The notes under the pieces are model-generated. The model had not been told where the DNA came from. It made no database searches and saw nothing but the letters and a program-made list of their open reading frames with translations. Below are positions 1 through 12,152 of a stretch of 64,000 nucleotides of DNA, one piece after another; the stretch's first letter is position 1; every line of letters begins with the position of its first letter. The stretch comes from Cichorium intybus (Eukaryota; Streptophyta; Magnoliopsida; Asterales; Asteraceae): positions 81,568,994-81,632,993 of the forward strand of contig CM042013.1 in NCBI GenBank assembly GCA_023525715.1, in the 5' to 3' direction. A program made the translations under genes and the position numbers.

Positions 1-190
1 CAATTAACAAATTAACAAATTGATATGAAGATTGAAGCGTAAAACGGCAAATTGATTAAAAACAATTAACAATTTGATATGAAGCGGCAAATTGATTACA
101 AGTAACAAATTAGCAAATTGATATGAAGCGTAAAGCGGCAAATTAATCTCTAATCAGCACATTGATATGAAGTGTAAAACGGCAAAAGTT
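1..190. repeat. AT-rich imperfect tandem repeat
   Basis: A unit of about 45 bp recurs at roughly 16-57, 70-97, 113-146 and 158-186. Its core is AAATTGATATGAAG followed by CGGCAAATTGATT. Copies differ by small indels. No coding content is seen. It may be the edge of a larger satellite or transposon cut by the window start. Confidence 0.6.
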
Positions 191-446
191 GTTCTTTTTC
201 ACGGTTTAGAATTTTAGTAGATTACAATACAATTAACGTAAATTAAAGCGTATCATAATCAATATTACAATAAATATAAACGTACTGATATTGAGATGGT
301 CGACTTATTAAGTATTGGCAATGGCTGCTACACGCACGATAGTGAGAAGATGACGAAACGACGGAATGTGATGACCACGTCCAACCTTGGTAACCTATCT
401 ATCCTCAATTGTTTTGGATTTTTTGGGCTTGGATTTTTATTAATTT
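191..446. other. AT-rich stretch, nothing recognised
   Basis: I see no open frame, repeat or element end in this stretch. Confidence 0.4.
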
Positions 447-721
447 AATGTTTCCTATTAAACTACAACATATAAACTATATATTATTATATTTATGAAC
501 CGTAATATAATGTTTCCTACTGAATTTATAACATATAAAATATATATTATTATATTTATTGGCGGTTCGGTTAATATAGGTTCGGTTTCCCTATAAAACC
601 ATAACCAAACCATTATATTTCGGTTATCAAATATATAAACCAAAACATTCGGTTAATAAATGGTTCGGTTATAATGGTTCGGTTTTATCGGTTATTTTGG
701 TTATGGTTCGGTTTTTCGGTT
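447..721. repeat. 62-bp direct duplication followed by GGTTCGGTT-rich repeat
   Basis: The segment starting at 447 (AATGTTTCCTA, then TATATATTATTATATTTAT) is repeated from 509 with a period of about 62 bp. From about 565 to 721 the motif GGTTCGGTT and its variants are scattered many times on both strands. Low-complexity CGGTT runs of this kind are common in plant intergenic DNA. The small reading frames here are low-complexity translations. Confidence 0.6.
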
Positions 722-735
722 ATTATTCTCACCCC

Positions 736-1532
736 TACCCATTGGGTCGAAGTGAGAACGAGCCGGCCACTTAAGCAAATAGTGAGGAAACAAGAAACGT
801 CTGGCAAATTGGCAAAATGGGCCATAGAACATGGGGAGCATGGCATTGAGTATCGCCCGCGGGTGAGCATTGAAGGGCAAGCGTTAGCTGAATTCCTGTT
901 AGAGGTCCCGAAATTAGAGGGCCGGTGGTGCGACACCGTAGCTACCAACCAAAGAAAGCATCACTTGGACGTTGCAGACTGACGGTGTAGCAGGAAAGGA
1001 GGGCTGCGGCGTAGGCCTGATCCTCCAAAGCCCCCAGAAGGAAGAAATAATGTACGCGTTAAGGTTCGATTTTCAAATCTCCAACAACGAAGAAGAGTAC
1101 GAAGCACTCCTTGCAGGCCTACTTCTGGAGGTGGAAAACGGAGTCAAGGATTTAAGTGTCCTCAGCGATTCCATGTTGGTAACAAATCGGATCAATGGCG
1201 TATACGAAATGCGGGACCCCAGAATGAAACGATATGCAGAAGCTGTAAACAATATGACCAAGCTCTTCGATCTATTTTCCATCAAACAGATACCTAAGCC
1301 AGAAAATAGACGGGTGGACGCGCTGAGTAAGCTGGCGTCCACGTCTTTTGATCATCTGACAGAAAAGGTATCGGTTGAGGTGTTAAGGGAGCGAATCATC
1401 GACAAGACGCAAATTAAGGAGGTAACAAATGGAGAAACGGCATGGATGACACCGTACTATGAATATATTCGACATGGGATCCTGTCGGAAGACGAAGGAG
1501 AGGCCAAAAAAATCAAGATCAAGGCACCTTAA
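736..1532 (+). pseudogene. pol: Ty3/Gypsy (Tat-type) pol fragment: end of RNase H plus second RNase H
   Basis: Two adjoining frames encode retroelement RNase H parts. The first (about 745-950) has TSRPLKQIV, KWAIEHGEHGIEYRPR and QALAEFL, the typical C-terminal end of a Gypsy RT-linked RNase H. The second (966-1530, one frame over) resembles the extra 'archaeal' RNase H of the Tat clade. Its candidate acidic residues are TDGVAG, NNEEEYEALLAG, LSDSMLV and RRVDALSKL. RT itself is absent upstream. A frameshift near 955-965 separates the two parts, and TAA at 1530-1532 ends the frame. The piece has no LTRs and is a dead fragment. The family call rests on motifs seen; the clade is inferred. Confidence 0.8.
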
Positions 1533-1816
1533 TACTCCATCATGGATGGAAAGCTGTATAGAAAATGATACCTGGTCTCATGGCTAAAGTGTATCACTAA
1601 CCGGGAAGGGCAAGAAATGCTGCAAGAAACGCATGCAGGGGTCGCTGGTGCGCACGAAGGAGAGAAGGCTCTAACTGGGAAAATATTGCGCATAGGTGTG
1701 TACTGGCCGGAGATGAACCAGGACGCAACGGAACTGACTAAGAAATGCATCGGGTGCCAGACGTTCGCACCAGTACAGAACTTGCCCACCGCCCCACTAA
1801 CAAGCATGACAAGTAT
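1533..1816 (+). pseudogene. pol: Ty3/Gypsy integrase zinc-binding (HHCC) fragment
   Basis: This continues in the same frame as the second RNase H after the stop at 1530-1532. A further stop (TGA, 1566-1568) interrupts it. It contains the integrase N-terminal zinc-binding signature: ETHAGVAGAHEG (two His), then YWPEMNQDATELTKKC and IGCQ (two Cys), followed by PTAPLTSM. The catalytic DDE core is missing because sequence of another kind begins after about 1816. With the preceding feature it forms one truncated, inactive Tat-like copy. Confidence 0.8.
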
Positions 1817-2604
1817 TTTTCATGCTTATTAAACTCCGGGAAATCGTGTTTAAATATTTGTGTTTAAATATTTGTGTTCGTTTATCCGAAAAATCCGATT
1901 TTTCGACTTTTATAAATATTTTACTAAAAAATATTTTGAGTATGGAATTAAATAATGGAGTATAGCCGAAGTCTAAAAACGTTCTCGGAATTTCCGTCTA
2001 AGGTTTGAAACTGCCTCAATGGATCGAAACGGTTTATGTAGTTAAAGAAAACCAGTGTTATACTGGCTTGTTTTCTTATAACAATCGTATCTTTTGCATA
2101 CGAGCTCCGTTTTGAACGTTCTTTATACTTCCGGAATCAGGGGAACATGTACTACGAGGTTAGAATGTTTGTTTTTGTTCTTGAACGCTTAATACTTATT
2201 TTCAGTTTTTCAGACGTATTAACTAGGGTTTCAATTTATGCTTGAGATTTTCCACTATATAAAGTAAGATTTCATCTCGTATCTTATTTTAATCGTAATG
2301 ACACTATATGTTTTCGAAAATATACATTAAAGTTAAATAGGTCAGTTTTCAAAGAGGTTCGCGGTGAATTGACTGTTTATAGTTTTAGGCATAATTTTGC
2401 AGGTTGTCACAGTATAGCCTCAAACTTTTTCAAATACACTCGAATTGTCAAAACCGAAGAATAAGCTTTTGCGTAGTCTTTTATCATTAAACTCTATTTT
2501 GAGCCTTATATAAGTTACATAATACTTCAAACAAGATTTTTTATAACTAAGACTCAACAAAACAAAACATACTTACATCTATGAATCAAAAACACCACTT
2601 AACG
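1817..2604. other. Unclassified AT-rich spacer
   Basis: No element boundary or coding frame is recognised. A 14-bp unit (GTGTTTAAATATTT) is tandemly repeated at 1846-1859 and 1860-1873. The rest could be a diverged LTR, but no second copy occurs in the window to prove it. Confidence 0.35.
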
Positions 2605-2991
2605 TGTAACACCGCGTTATTATTGGTAAGTAATTTTATCTTAATCGTGATGTGATTTTGATATAAAATAATGTTATAGGTGTTTGGATAGTTCGAATAC
2701 CTTTAAAATAGAGTTTTCGTGCGAAAAATTCTAAAACGGGTAACCCGGTCTGTGTGAATTAAACTGGGTCGAGTTGGGAGACTTAAAACAACATTGGAAA
2801 TCATTTAGCCAGAACCCGGGTCGTGTTGGCCAACCCGGGTCAGGTTCCGGTTGACGAAATTCAGCAAAAAACAGTAGCAGCGTAACCCGGGTCGGGTTTT
2901 TGAACCCGGGTCGTGCTGCACGCAGACCCACCTCTTTTAAAACACGAAATTTAGTCATTTGGGTATACTCTGTGTTGAAACTGGGCGTTAC
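2605..2991 (+). repeat. 5' LTR of Tek-1
   Basis: It begins TGTAACACCGCG and ends GGGCGTTAC. It holds four copies of a palindromic CCGGGTCG-type motif at 2813-2825, 2832-2846, 2884-2898 and 2903-2915, followed by a TATA-like TTTTAAAA near 2935-2942. Confidence 0.9.
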
Positions 2992-2995
2992 TAGT

Positions 2996-3012
2996 TGGTA
3001 TCAGAGCCATGG
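2996..3012 (+). other. Primer binding site, Met-tRNA type
   Basis: TGGTATCAGAGCCATGG lies just inside the 5' LTR. TGGTATCAGAGC is the classic complement to the 3' end of plant initiator Met-tRNA used for minus-strand priming. Confidence 0.9.
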
Positions 3013-5620
3013 TTTAAGTGAATTAGGTGTCTATAGAGTTGATTCCTAGACTTAAACCTTGAAAGATAATAGACTGTATTGTTAAATTAGGTGTATATTA
3101 ACATGCGTGTTATATATATCACCTGATTAGTGCCGAATTTTGAAGTATGTAAAGTATTCAGAGTAATTCGATTTTTGAAATTAAGGGCTAAGAGCCCGAG
3201 TGGTGGCCGGGTTTGTTTTAAGACTCGGTACAAAGAGGGTCTAGTGGCCCAGCAAAAATAAATCCGACAGAATTGCGGGTAATAATTGTTGATATTGTAC
3301 ATAAATTACTACCTATTATTGTAGGTGTACATGGAAAAGCAGACGAGTCGTTTTGAGGCTCGATGAATAGAGAAAGAAGGAAATTAGTAAAATGTCCACA
3401 AGAGTAGTGGGAAGCAGTTATAAAAAAAGGTACGTAAGTTATTTATCAAAATAGCAAATATGTAGTTGTAGCCGGTGACTATTAAGGTGACCGGTAGACC
3501 ACACCATGGTAAGGGTCTAGATGAGAGTGGACCAGTCGATGTTGATAGAAAGTGATCGACATATATTGAAAAGTTAATAGAGTCGGTAAATGTGTGGAAT
3601 ATGGTAAGGAAGAGTTGTTACCAATGTTTACTTTGAAAGAATTGCACCATATCGGTGGCAAGTATTAGCATAACGCTGTGAGGCAACGTTGAGATGTTAA
3701 AGAAGTTCGATTAGCTTTATGTGCTATATAGTTAAGCCTTAGTGGCTGGAATGTTATCGTTAGTGAAAGTTAGGTTTGTTGTGAACCGGTATTATGGAAT
3801 TTATATTGCTAAATTCTATAATAGGTTACATATTAGAATAAATGGTCTCGGATGTTTAAACGAGAATCACTTCCCTTTTCTTACTAGTGAAATGGGTGTA
3901 TTAAAGAATAATTGGATCGCCTAAATACAACATATGTAGTTGGGAAAGATAGAGATAAACGCTTTGGCCGGCTAAGCCAGGTTGTTTGAATGTAATTGTT
4001 TTGCTATGTCTAGCTTGTCAACAGGTTGTAATCATTTCGAGTTGGGAATGTGAATAAGTGAGAGTTAGCCTTAAAGATTTGTGTCTGGAAGGAATGAAGT
4101 AGCTAGTAGATTTATATTGAAGTGAGTATAATAGTGATTTCAGTTGTGATTGAAAGAATCTTGTTTTCTAAATCAAATTAATCACTACCCAAGACAAAAA
4201 TTGTTAAGAATAAAGTATGTGTACTAGCTAACCTTTTTTGAGTATTGTATATGTGTATGTAAATACGGCTGTTAGAGGTTCTGAGGAACTCTGTGTATAG
4301 ACAGTGATAGTAGTAGCCGTAAAGTAACGCATAACAAAGAATTTGTGTTTCTTTTGTAGGAAATATTAAATTGGTTAGCTATGTAACCAAATTTTCACTA
4401 ACGAATATTAGTGGTATAAATTGCATAATAGTTAAAAGTATGATGATACTTAGATAGAAGATGCGTGTTTTAACTGTGAAGAAGTAGTTATCTCCTCGAA
4501 GATCATTCATTCATGAATGAATCTAAGATCTGAGAATGGTACGAGGTGCCACGATTTAATTGGAGAATGGTACAAAGTATTGTGAACGGGTATTGATTGG
4601 TAATAGTAGTAGACGGTACGAGGTATCGCGATTTGATAATGTGTAACGATTGGTATGAATTACCAGTCGGTGATACTTTGTGATAATTGGTACGAAGATA
4701 CCATATAATGTATAGTATCAGGGTACTATGTAATGAAGTAAAGTGATAGTACAATGTTATATACGATATAAAAGCTACGAGTTGAGTAGTAACTGGTTGG
4801 AATTGTGTATACTAAATGCAGACAAACCGATTTTGTGCTGTAGTATACCATATGTAATATGTTAATGTGTAGCTAATACTAGACGCTTTTAACTCTAGTG
4901 TGTAGATGTTTTAATTTGATGTACATAGTAAAATGAAGGCAGAACTGTTGTGCCTGGCAAGATGCACTAAGCGGATACTCATGGTTCGATAAACTGAGTA
5001 TGTGCGGCTCGTAGTGCTGAGCAAAAGAACACAGTCCAATTCACTATTGTGATAGTGAGATAGATTATAAGTAGTGACGACACGAGAACATCGCTACCAC
5101 GTGTAATGTGTTGGTTGAGAACAAAATGGACGTGTAATAGATGTTTTGTATAACATATGTTATGCGTATGGTGATTGGTTAGAGAATATCTAGTGATCAT
5201 ATGTAGTATGTAGCAATCACATCATGACTATTTTTTGATCATAAATAGTAGTAAGGATATGTAGTAGTTGCATATTGAATACGTTGCAACAATGTAGCAG
5301 GTTGTGACTATGTATATGTGTATATGAATATACATCGTAAAAATGTTGAATGATTATACTGCATGACGCAAAGATAGATGTACGTGTACAGTAAGGAAAG
5401 TAGATTTATATAGTATGTATAGAACTATATGAATGTGATCTCGGTTGTGATTGATAGGACCATTTCCTTAGCAATCAAACTCATCACCACCAAGCCGAGA
5501 GATAAATAGAAGTTAGATTACCTATCGTGTAATGAGAACTCGAATCTAAATGGGAATGCAAATTTGTAAAGAAACCTTAAGCAATTTGATAAGTTGCTAT
5601 GAGATTCCGAGGACGGAATC
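3013..5620 (+). other. Non-coding interior of Tek-1
   Basis: No frame over about 80 codons has retroelement character. The segment matches the minus-strand Tek-2 interior over long stretches, for example the part around 3087-3560 against 34500-34960 reversed, and 5440-5640 against 32814-33000 reversed. It is therefore a defined, shared, non-coding interior and not random filler. Confidence 0.7.
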
Positions 5621-5640
5621 TTTTGAAGGGGGGAAGAATT
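5621..5640 (+). other. Polypurine tract of Tek-1
   Basis: TTTTGAAGGGGGGAAGAATT directly abuts the 3' LTR and would prime plus-strand DNA synthesis. Confidence 0.85.
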
Positions 5641-6027
5641 TGTAACACCGCGTTATTATTGGTAAGTAATTTTATCTTAATCATGATTTGATTTTGATAT
5701 AAAATAATGTTATAGGTGTTTGGATAGATCGAATACCTTTAAAATAGAGTTTTCATGCGAAAAACGCTAAAACGGGTAACCCGGTTCGTGTGAATTAAAC
5801 CGGTTCGAGTTGGGAGACTTAAAACAACATTGGAAATCATTTGGACAGAACCCGGGTCGTGTTGGCCAACCCGGGTCGGGTTCCGGTTGACGAAATTTAG
5901 CAATAAGCAGCAACAAGGTAACCCGGGTCGGGTTTTTGAACCCGGGTCGTGCTGCACGCAGACCCACCTCTTTTAAAACACGAAATTTAGTCATTTGGGT
6001 ATACTCTGTGTTGAAACTGGGCGTTAC
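5641..6027 (+). repeat. 3' LTR of Tek-1
   Basis: It is collinear with the 5' LTR over 387 bp with about 20 substitutions by eye. It retains all the CCGGGTCG-type palindromes. Confidence 0.9.
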
Positions 6028-6514
6028 ATGACACATTATACATGAAAGTTGCTAAAACCAACACTAGAATAAGAAAAATAACCCCAAAAGAGTAAATTAC
6101 AATTTTAGTCACTATGGTTTACACGATTTTATAGTTTCAGTCCAGGTTTAGAATTTTCAAAAATTGGTCCCTATGGTTGGCATTTTATTGCGTTGTTGGT
6201 CCTTCTTGGGTTGAAGTATAGAAATAGATAGCAAATACTGGTATTGTTGGTGGACCTAACATCGTCTTTGTCTTAGATAATTTTCCATTTCTTCATTAAA
6301 GCTTGCAAAATCACTTTCTCATGTATTAAAAGTTATAAGAACATTAAATTAGAGTATCCACCCCTTTTAATGCCTGTCGTCCCCTCTCCACCCCATCCCA
6401 CCCCTCTTATTCATCCTCCATTCTTCATTGTTGGAAAATCAAAGCTCTACTACCTCAATTGATGGAACTCAATTGGTGATATAAAAGAATAATATAGTTT
6501 CATAAATATTTTAT
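6028..6514. other. Spacer with a transposon-end-like phrase
   Basis: The stretch around 6095-6230 has the AATTACAATTTTAGTC / TTGGTCCCTATGG style common at the ends of plant MULE- or MITE-type elements. No partner inverted repeat is seen in the window. Nothing else is recognised. Confidence 0.3.
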
Positions 6515-6526
6515 GATATAGGGCCT

Positions 6527-6604
6527 TAAACAAAAAAAAGTTCGACAAATTAAGTTTGTGACGATCCTGGGGTAAACAAAAAAAAGTTCGACAAATTAAG
6601 TTTG
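6527..6604. repeat. 32-bp tandem duplication, period 46 bp
   Basis: The segment TAAACAAAAAAAAGTTCGAC plus its next 12 bases occurs at 6527-6558 and again, unchanged, at 6573-6604. Perfect identity suggests a recent duplication within old DNA. Confidence 0.8.
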
Positions 6605-7145
6605 GAACTCAAAGCTCTACTACCTCAAATTAAGTTTGTTAAATTGGCTGCAAGTCTGCAACTAGTTATGTGGTTCAGTGTGGGAATTTGGCAAATTAGA
6701 AGCATTCTTGATTTCTAAGACACAATATCTGATTCTTGAATTTGGATCAAACTTCATCAAATTAGCATCACATTTTATTGTTAATGTTGGTTCATGGTTG
6801 TTAAGTGTTAACGATAATTGTCTACAACTACAAGTTTGTTAGAATATCTTATTTAGATTCTTGAGCTTAGGCCAAACTTCATCGTTTTATTGCCATATGT
6901 CTATCCAAATTTCAAATTACTGTTAAACGTTAATGTTATATGATTTAAAAATTCTATTTATTGTTAAATGTTAATTATCTACAATTCTGGTATATTACTA
7001 CGCCTCATTAGTTTCTTATTCTTTAAATCTTTGTTAATGTTAAAAGAATTTTAGTCTTTCAAAATTCAAATTATTGTTAAATACTATGGTATATCAATAT
7101 CATATATAATTTTCAAAATATACTTCCTAAACATCTATCTAGTAG

Positions 7146-8255
7146 TGAAAAACGTAAAAAGAGAAAAACAGATGAAGAATTAAGAAAGTCTCAAAGTGGT
7201 GATGATATTAATTATGATAATCTAGGTTTTTGATGGATCTCAAATTGATAATGTCCATGTTGATAATGCTACTGTCGACGGAGACCATGTTGAGGATGGT
7301 AATGATGATGGTGATGACGTTATATATGATAATGTAGATAATGTTAATGTTAATATATTTGATCAAAGAATTTGGGAAGAACTTAATCCATATATGATTA
7401 AAAATTTTGGTAGAGAAAGATCTTAAAAGAGATTACACTATAGATAAGGGTCCACTGTATAAACTTTCTAGATGATTTCTGCAACTATATACACTAGAAC
7501 TCGACCAAATAAGAAGATATGTGATAAAGAATGGCTAGTATATTTGAAGGAGCTTGGCCAAGTTTTTTTGTTGTTGTAAATTGTTTAAAAAGGGCTCACG
7601 AAAGGTCAATTGACTAATAAGGTTATGTGAATCGGCAACGATTCAGTAGTACACTTAAAGAGCATGAAGTTGGTTTACATAATCTCACAAATATGGTTAC
7701 TTCGTTGGAGATGCTTTAAAGAAATTAAGAAGGAAATGGATAATTGGAAACAAGTTCTTTTGAAAATCATTGCACTTGTAAAATATCTTGCTAAATATAA
7801 TTTAGCATTTCATGATAACAAAGGGAAGTTGCATCAAAAAAATGATGGGAACATTTTGGGAGCTATTGAGATGTTGGACGAGTTGGACCTGGCTATGAAA
7901 GAGTATATGTGAGCATATCAAAAATGATGACATCCATGTGCATTATCTTGACCACAACATCCAAAACGAGTTGATACTTTCACTAGCTCATGAAAATATA
8001 CAAGAAATCATTAAAAATAGAAAAGAAAACAAAGCATTACTTTGTCATACTTAATTGTACTCCTAATACAAGTCACCGCGAACAACCGTCTTTAATAGTG
8101 AGGTATGTAAACTTCTCCTCTAATTCTGTTACCGTTGAAAAATATTTTAAGGTTTTCTGAATGTTGAAAATGATACATTTGAGAGTATGGATTATGAAGA
8201 GTTTGTGAACAACTTTGCTTCTAATAATGCTAGGAGAGCAACACGATTCACATAA
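7146..8255 (+). pseudogene. hAT transposase (TTF zinc finger/DUF4371, ZMYM1-like) pseudogene
   Basis: Conceptual pieces across several frames match the N-terminal half of plant ZMYM1-like hAT transposases. In order: a basic start (EKRKKRKTDEELRKSQ, about 7150); an Asp/Val-rich acidic linker (NVHVDN... DDGDDVIYDNVDN, 7245-7345); IFDQRIWEELNPYMI; a decayed TTF-type region (CDKEWLVYLKELGQVF, about 7510-7570); and an open segment at about 7715-7912 (WKQVLLKIIALVKYLAKYN, NDGNILGAIEMLDELD). The last part (8160-8250) has NVENDTFESMDYEEF-like sequence. Several stops and frameshifts break it, and the RNase H-like catalytic core and dimerisation domain are missing or lost. It cannot encode an active transposase. 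Confidence 0.75.
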
Positions 8256-8263
8256 CTATGTGG

Positions 8264-8365
<102 letters not shown>

Positions 8366-8569
8366 CGTTTTTTGTTTTGATTGTTTTTATAACAATTATA
8401 AAATTTTCTTATATAGAAAACTATAACTAGGGGCCCATATTTATTTTTCACACAGGGCCCTCGAAATCAACAAGACACCCTGTTCAAGATGCCAACTTCG
8501 ACAAAAAACTGATTGAAGTGGTGGTCTACTTACGACTCATTCAAGCAATTAAAGAATCAAAGCACCACT

Positions 8570-9867
8570 TGTTGAGCAAAATATGGAGCATAATCTGAAC
8601 CGGAGAAGTCCAGATGACCGAAGAGTTAAAGTTTTGTGAAGCTACAAGAAATAGAGGCGAAGAATTGTTGGTACTGTTGAGGTGTGCACCTCCGACAAAT
8701 CCTCAGTTCTCGGTCAAAGAAGGTCTTCACTCCCGTCAGACCAACTAAAGTGGATTGACAGTGGAATAAGATATCACGAGTCGGGTGCATCTCACATAGT
8801 ATGACAATAGTGTTTATTCAGTTGATCAACAGAATTGAGTTGGAACCAGAGACATTTGGATTAGCAGGATCGAGGAAAGTCATGGCTTGTCCAGACCAGC
8901 AGATGTGTCCTTGGTTGGACATGCGAAGAAGGTAATCCAAGATAGACAACATGAGTTGGTGATAATCAAGGAGGTCAACAAATCAAGAAGATTATCAGAA
9001 CAAAGATTTGCGGTATAGAGTAAACTCTATCGAAATGAAAGAGCCATGTCAGGATAATCCAATCACCAGTATCTTCTACGGGGTACAGTTCACCGTGACA
9101 GCAGTAGCTTAGGCTGCGGTCACAAGAACGAATGCATCAACAGCAAAAGAAAGTGAGACCGTATTATTCTCTTACCGAACCTCAGTTCAGACTAGAGAGT
9201 TGGCTTCTGACCAAGTGCAGTCCAATATAAGTACATGAGCATAGACAGACAATTAGTTAGTCTCGTCCAGAAGGGTTACTCACCCGCATTCCAAGGAGGG
9301 TTATCCAACCGAAGAAGAAGCCTTCAGTTGTATCCTGCCTTGGTATTGTCACATCGGTTGTCAAACTACCTTAGGAACACGTGAGGGCATAGTATCAAAG
9401 TATTAGTGCAGCATGAGAGCATGATTTAGTCGCTTTTGAAACTAAAGTGACTAGGTGCTCAGGCCTAGTTTGGATTCTCTCGCGCAAGACCTTGCATGTT
9501 TGGCCTACCATATCTTGCTTATATACATCTCATTATCCTCTACTCGAATAAGATGTCAAAATGTTAAATATTAAAGAGTGGTAGATATCCAATGTTTTGG
9601 TTGTGAACATGGTGAATATAGTCTTAGTTTCTCTCTTGTAAACATTGAAGATTATAAATGAAATTCTCTCAGTTCTCATAGTGGACGTAGTTTGACTCAT
9701 TTTCAAGTGAACCACTTTTATATCCTTGTGTTTCTCGGTTAATTCTTCGTATTTCTCTCTAGTCTAGATATTTGTGAGGATGATTGTTTGTTCGAAGTTC
9801 TTAGTCGTGGGATCGATCGGTTATCAGACAAGTAGAAGAGTTGTTTGCCAACCCCGGATCCCCAACA
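8570..9867 (+). repeat. Outer-layer Copia-like LTR, copy 1
   Basis: It starts TGTTGAGCAAAATATGG and ends CCGGATCCCCAACA, followed at once by a Met-tRNA primer site, so it is a 5' LTR. Its first 800 bp align with 27118-27653 continued at 37748-38029, and its tail (AAATTCTCTCAGTTC, CATAGTGGACGTAG, GAACCAC, about 9660-9715) resembles 12120-12152 plus 26568-26600. The short TG..CA ends and the 'agtggacgtag' R/U5 region are typical of Copia LTRs. This layer is old and heavily mutated. Confidence 0.7.
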
Positions 9868-9870
9868 AAG

Positions 9871-9882
9871 TGGTATCAGAGC
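9871..9882 (+). other. Primer binding site, Met-tRNA type
   Basis: TGGTATCAGAGC occurs 3 bp after the CCAACA end of the preceding LTR, the normal Copia arrangement. Confidence 0.8.
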
Positions 9883-11305
9883 TTCAAGGTTGAAGACGGG
9901 GACTAAGATCAACAAACTGAAGATCATAACTTTCACTCTTGAAGAATGCAGTTAGCAGAATATCTCTATCAGGCAGGCTATCCTTGCCACGGTTAGAAAA
10001 GAACCTGAAATGGCTAGCGTTAGAAAGAGAACCAAGTAAAAGAAAGAACATTTCAGAAATAGACCCGACATCAACTACTAAATGGAGCGAGAGAGGTTAT
10101 TACGAAGGTCAGTGCTCAAGAACCTCGGTTATGATGAGCAAAAAGAGGTGGAAGCTTGAGAGACCTGTAATAATGACCGAGAAGAGAGATAGACTACCAC
10201 CAGCTAGAAGATTTCGTACAGACGTTAGGAGGGTTGGAAAAACTCAGATTTCTGCTCTGAGATAACTGTAGCTTATGCTACGATCATAAGGAGGGAGAAG
10301 ACGATGGAAAGTATCATTCTTTGAGATAGTTAAATCGGATTCTTTAGGGGAGCCTCGACTTGTCGGGATGCCTAGATTTTATAGTAGACAGTAAGAGGAA
10401 ACACAAGCCCAATAGGGGCAAAGCATTAGATGCCTCAGAAGGAGAAAGTGGTGTTTGACATGTCTCTAAATGGAAAACATCCAGGTGGTACGATAATCTT
10501 ACAGACAAGAGGCCAGTTAATGTCTCTTATAGAAGTGCCTAAGAGTTAGCACAAGTGTCAGAAGTTGCAGCGGCGGCCCCTACTGAGGTGACAGTTTCTG
10601 ACTGAAGCCAACAACCGAAGGTTAAAAGAGAGAAGGAAAGGTGCAATTCAGTTTGGCTCAAGGAAGTTTCTAGACCAAATCATTTCCCTTTCCATTTCCT
10701 CGGTCTTCAGTTATCTCAAAGGTCACGGTTTGCAGAAAAAAGAAAGGGACGTGCCCCTTGCATATCTAAGCGTCTTTTGGATGAGTCGCAGACGTCAGAA
10801 GGACAATGATAGTGACAAGCTAGATGCGAGGAGAACGTGAAGAAGGTCCCTTGATTGGCCTTGATTGCCCAGATTCAAGGAGACAACCTAGACACCTCCG
10901 AGCGAAGCAGAAGATCTTCTTGAAGAAAATACAAGCTCGCCTTAGATGAAACACTGCGCTTCACTTGTTCATCTCAGAACAAGATTGGTCAGAAGTAGTC
11001 GGAGCATCAGAAATATCCGGTGACACCAAAGTTAGTGGAAGCAGACCATCGACATTCACTGCCATGGAAGGTGATTATGTTAGACAATGGTCCTCTCTAG
11101 TGCGGTCCTCGTGTCAGTATGTACAGTTGCTGACTGTAGGGTCCAAAAGCCAAGAAGGTTAAAATTACATATAGTGGGATTTAGCTAAATATGATGAGTG
11201 ATGCTCAACTTGACAGAGAGTAGACTCGGTCCTCTGTTAAGATTGCAGTACCTCATTACTTCATCCTAACGTTGTATGGTTGATGCTATGTTGGAGGAGG
11301 TATGA
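9883..11305 (+). other. Decayed interior of outer-layer element
   Basis: No gag or pol motif could be recognised in any frame. The longest open frames (9939-10265 and 10965-11162) show no recognisable domain. The stretch just before 11306 (GGAGGAGGTATGA) could be a degenerate polypurine tract for the next LTR. Confidence 0.4.

Positions 11306-12152
<847 letters not shown>

Larger units (their letters stand above)
2605..6027 (+). mobile_element. Small non-autonomous LTR retrotransposon, Tekay/Del-like (Tek-1)
   Basis: Two 387-bp direct LTRs (2605-2991, 5641-6027) bound a 2.65-kb interior. A Met-tRNA primer site lies 4 bp after the 5' LTR and a purine-rich tract immediately precedes the 3' LTR. 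By hand the LTRs differ at about 20 positions (around 5%). No gag or pol frame survives or is recognisable. The LTR start (TGTAACACC), the PPT context (GGACGGAATCTTTTGAAGG) and the primer site fit Ty3/Gypsy chromoviruses of the Tekay/Del type, so I infer a deletion derivative of that group. The interior is homologous, in reverse orientation, to the interiors at 30245-31585, 32814-35037 and 41319-43546. No TSD is visible (TAACG before, ATGAC after), which suggests recombination between copies or mutation. Confidence 0.85.

Noticed and set aside
736..1816. Integrated pararetrovirus (caulimovirus-type) fragment
   Set aside because: An integrase zinc-binding region follows the RNase H, and pararetroviruses lack integrase. 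The tandem RNase H fits Tat-type Gypsy.
2600..6032. Target-site duplication around Tek-1
   Set aside because: TAACG on the left and ATGAC on the right do not match, with LTR ends moved by one base either way.
9939..10265. Basic 108-codon frame after the outer PBS as a possible gag
   Set aside because: No gag motif or zinc knuckle, and unusual composition; likely chance in decayed DNA.
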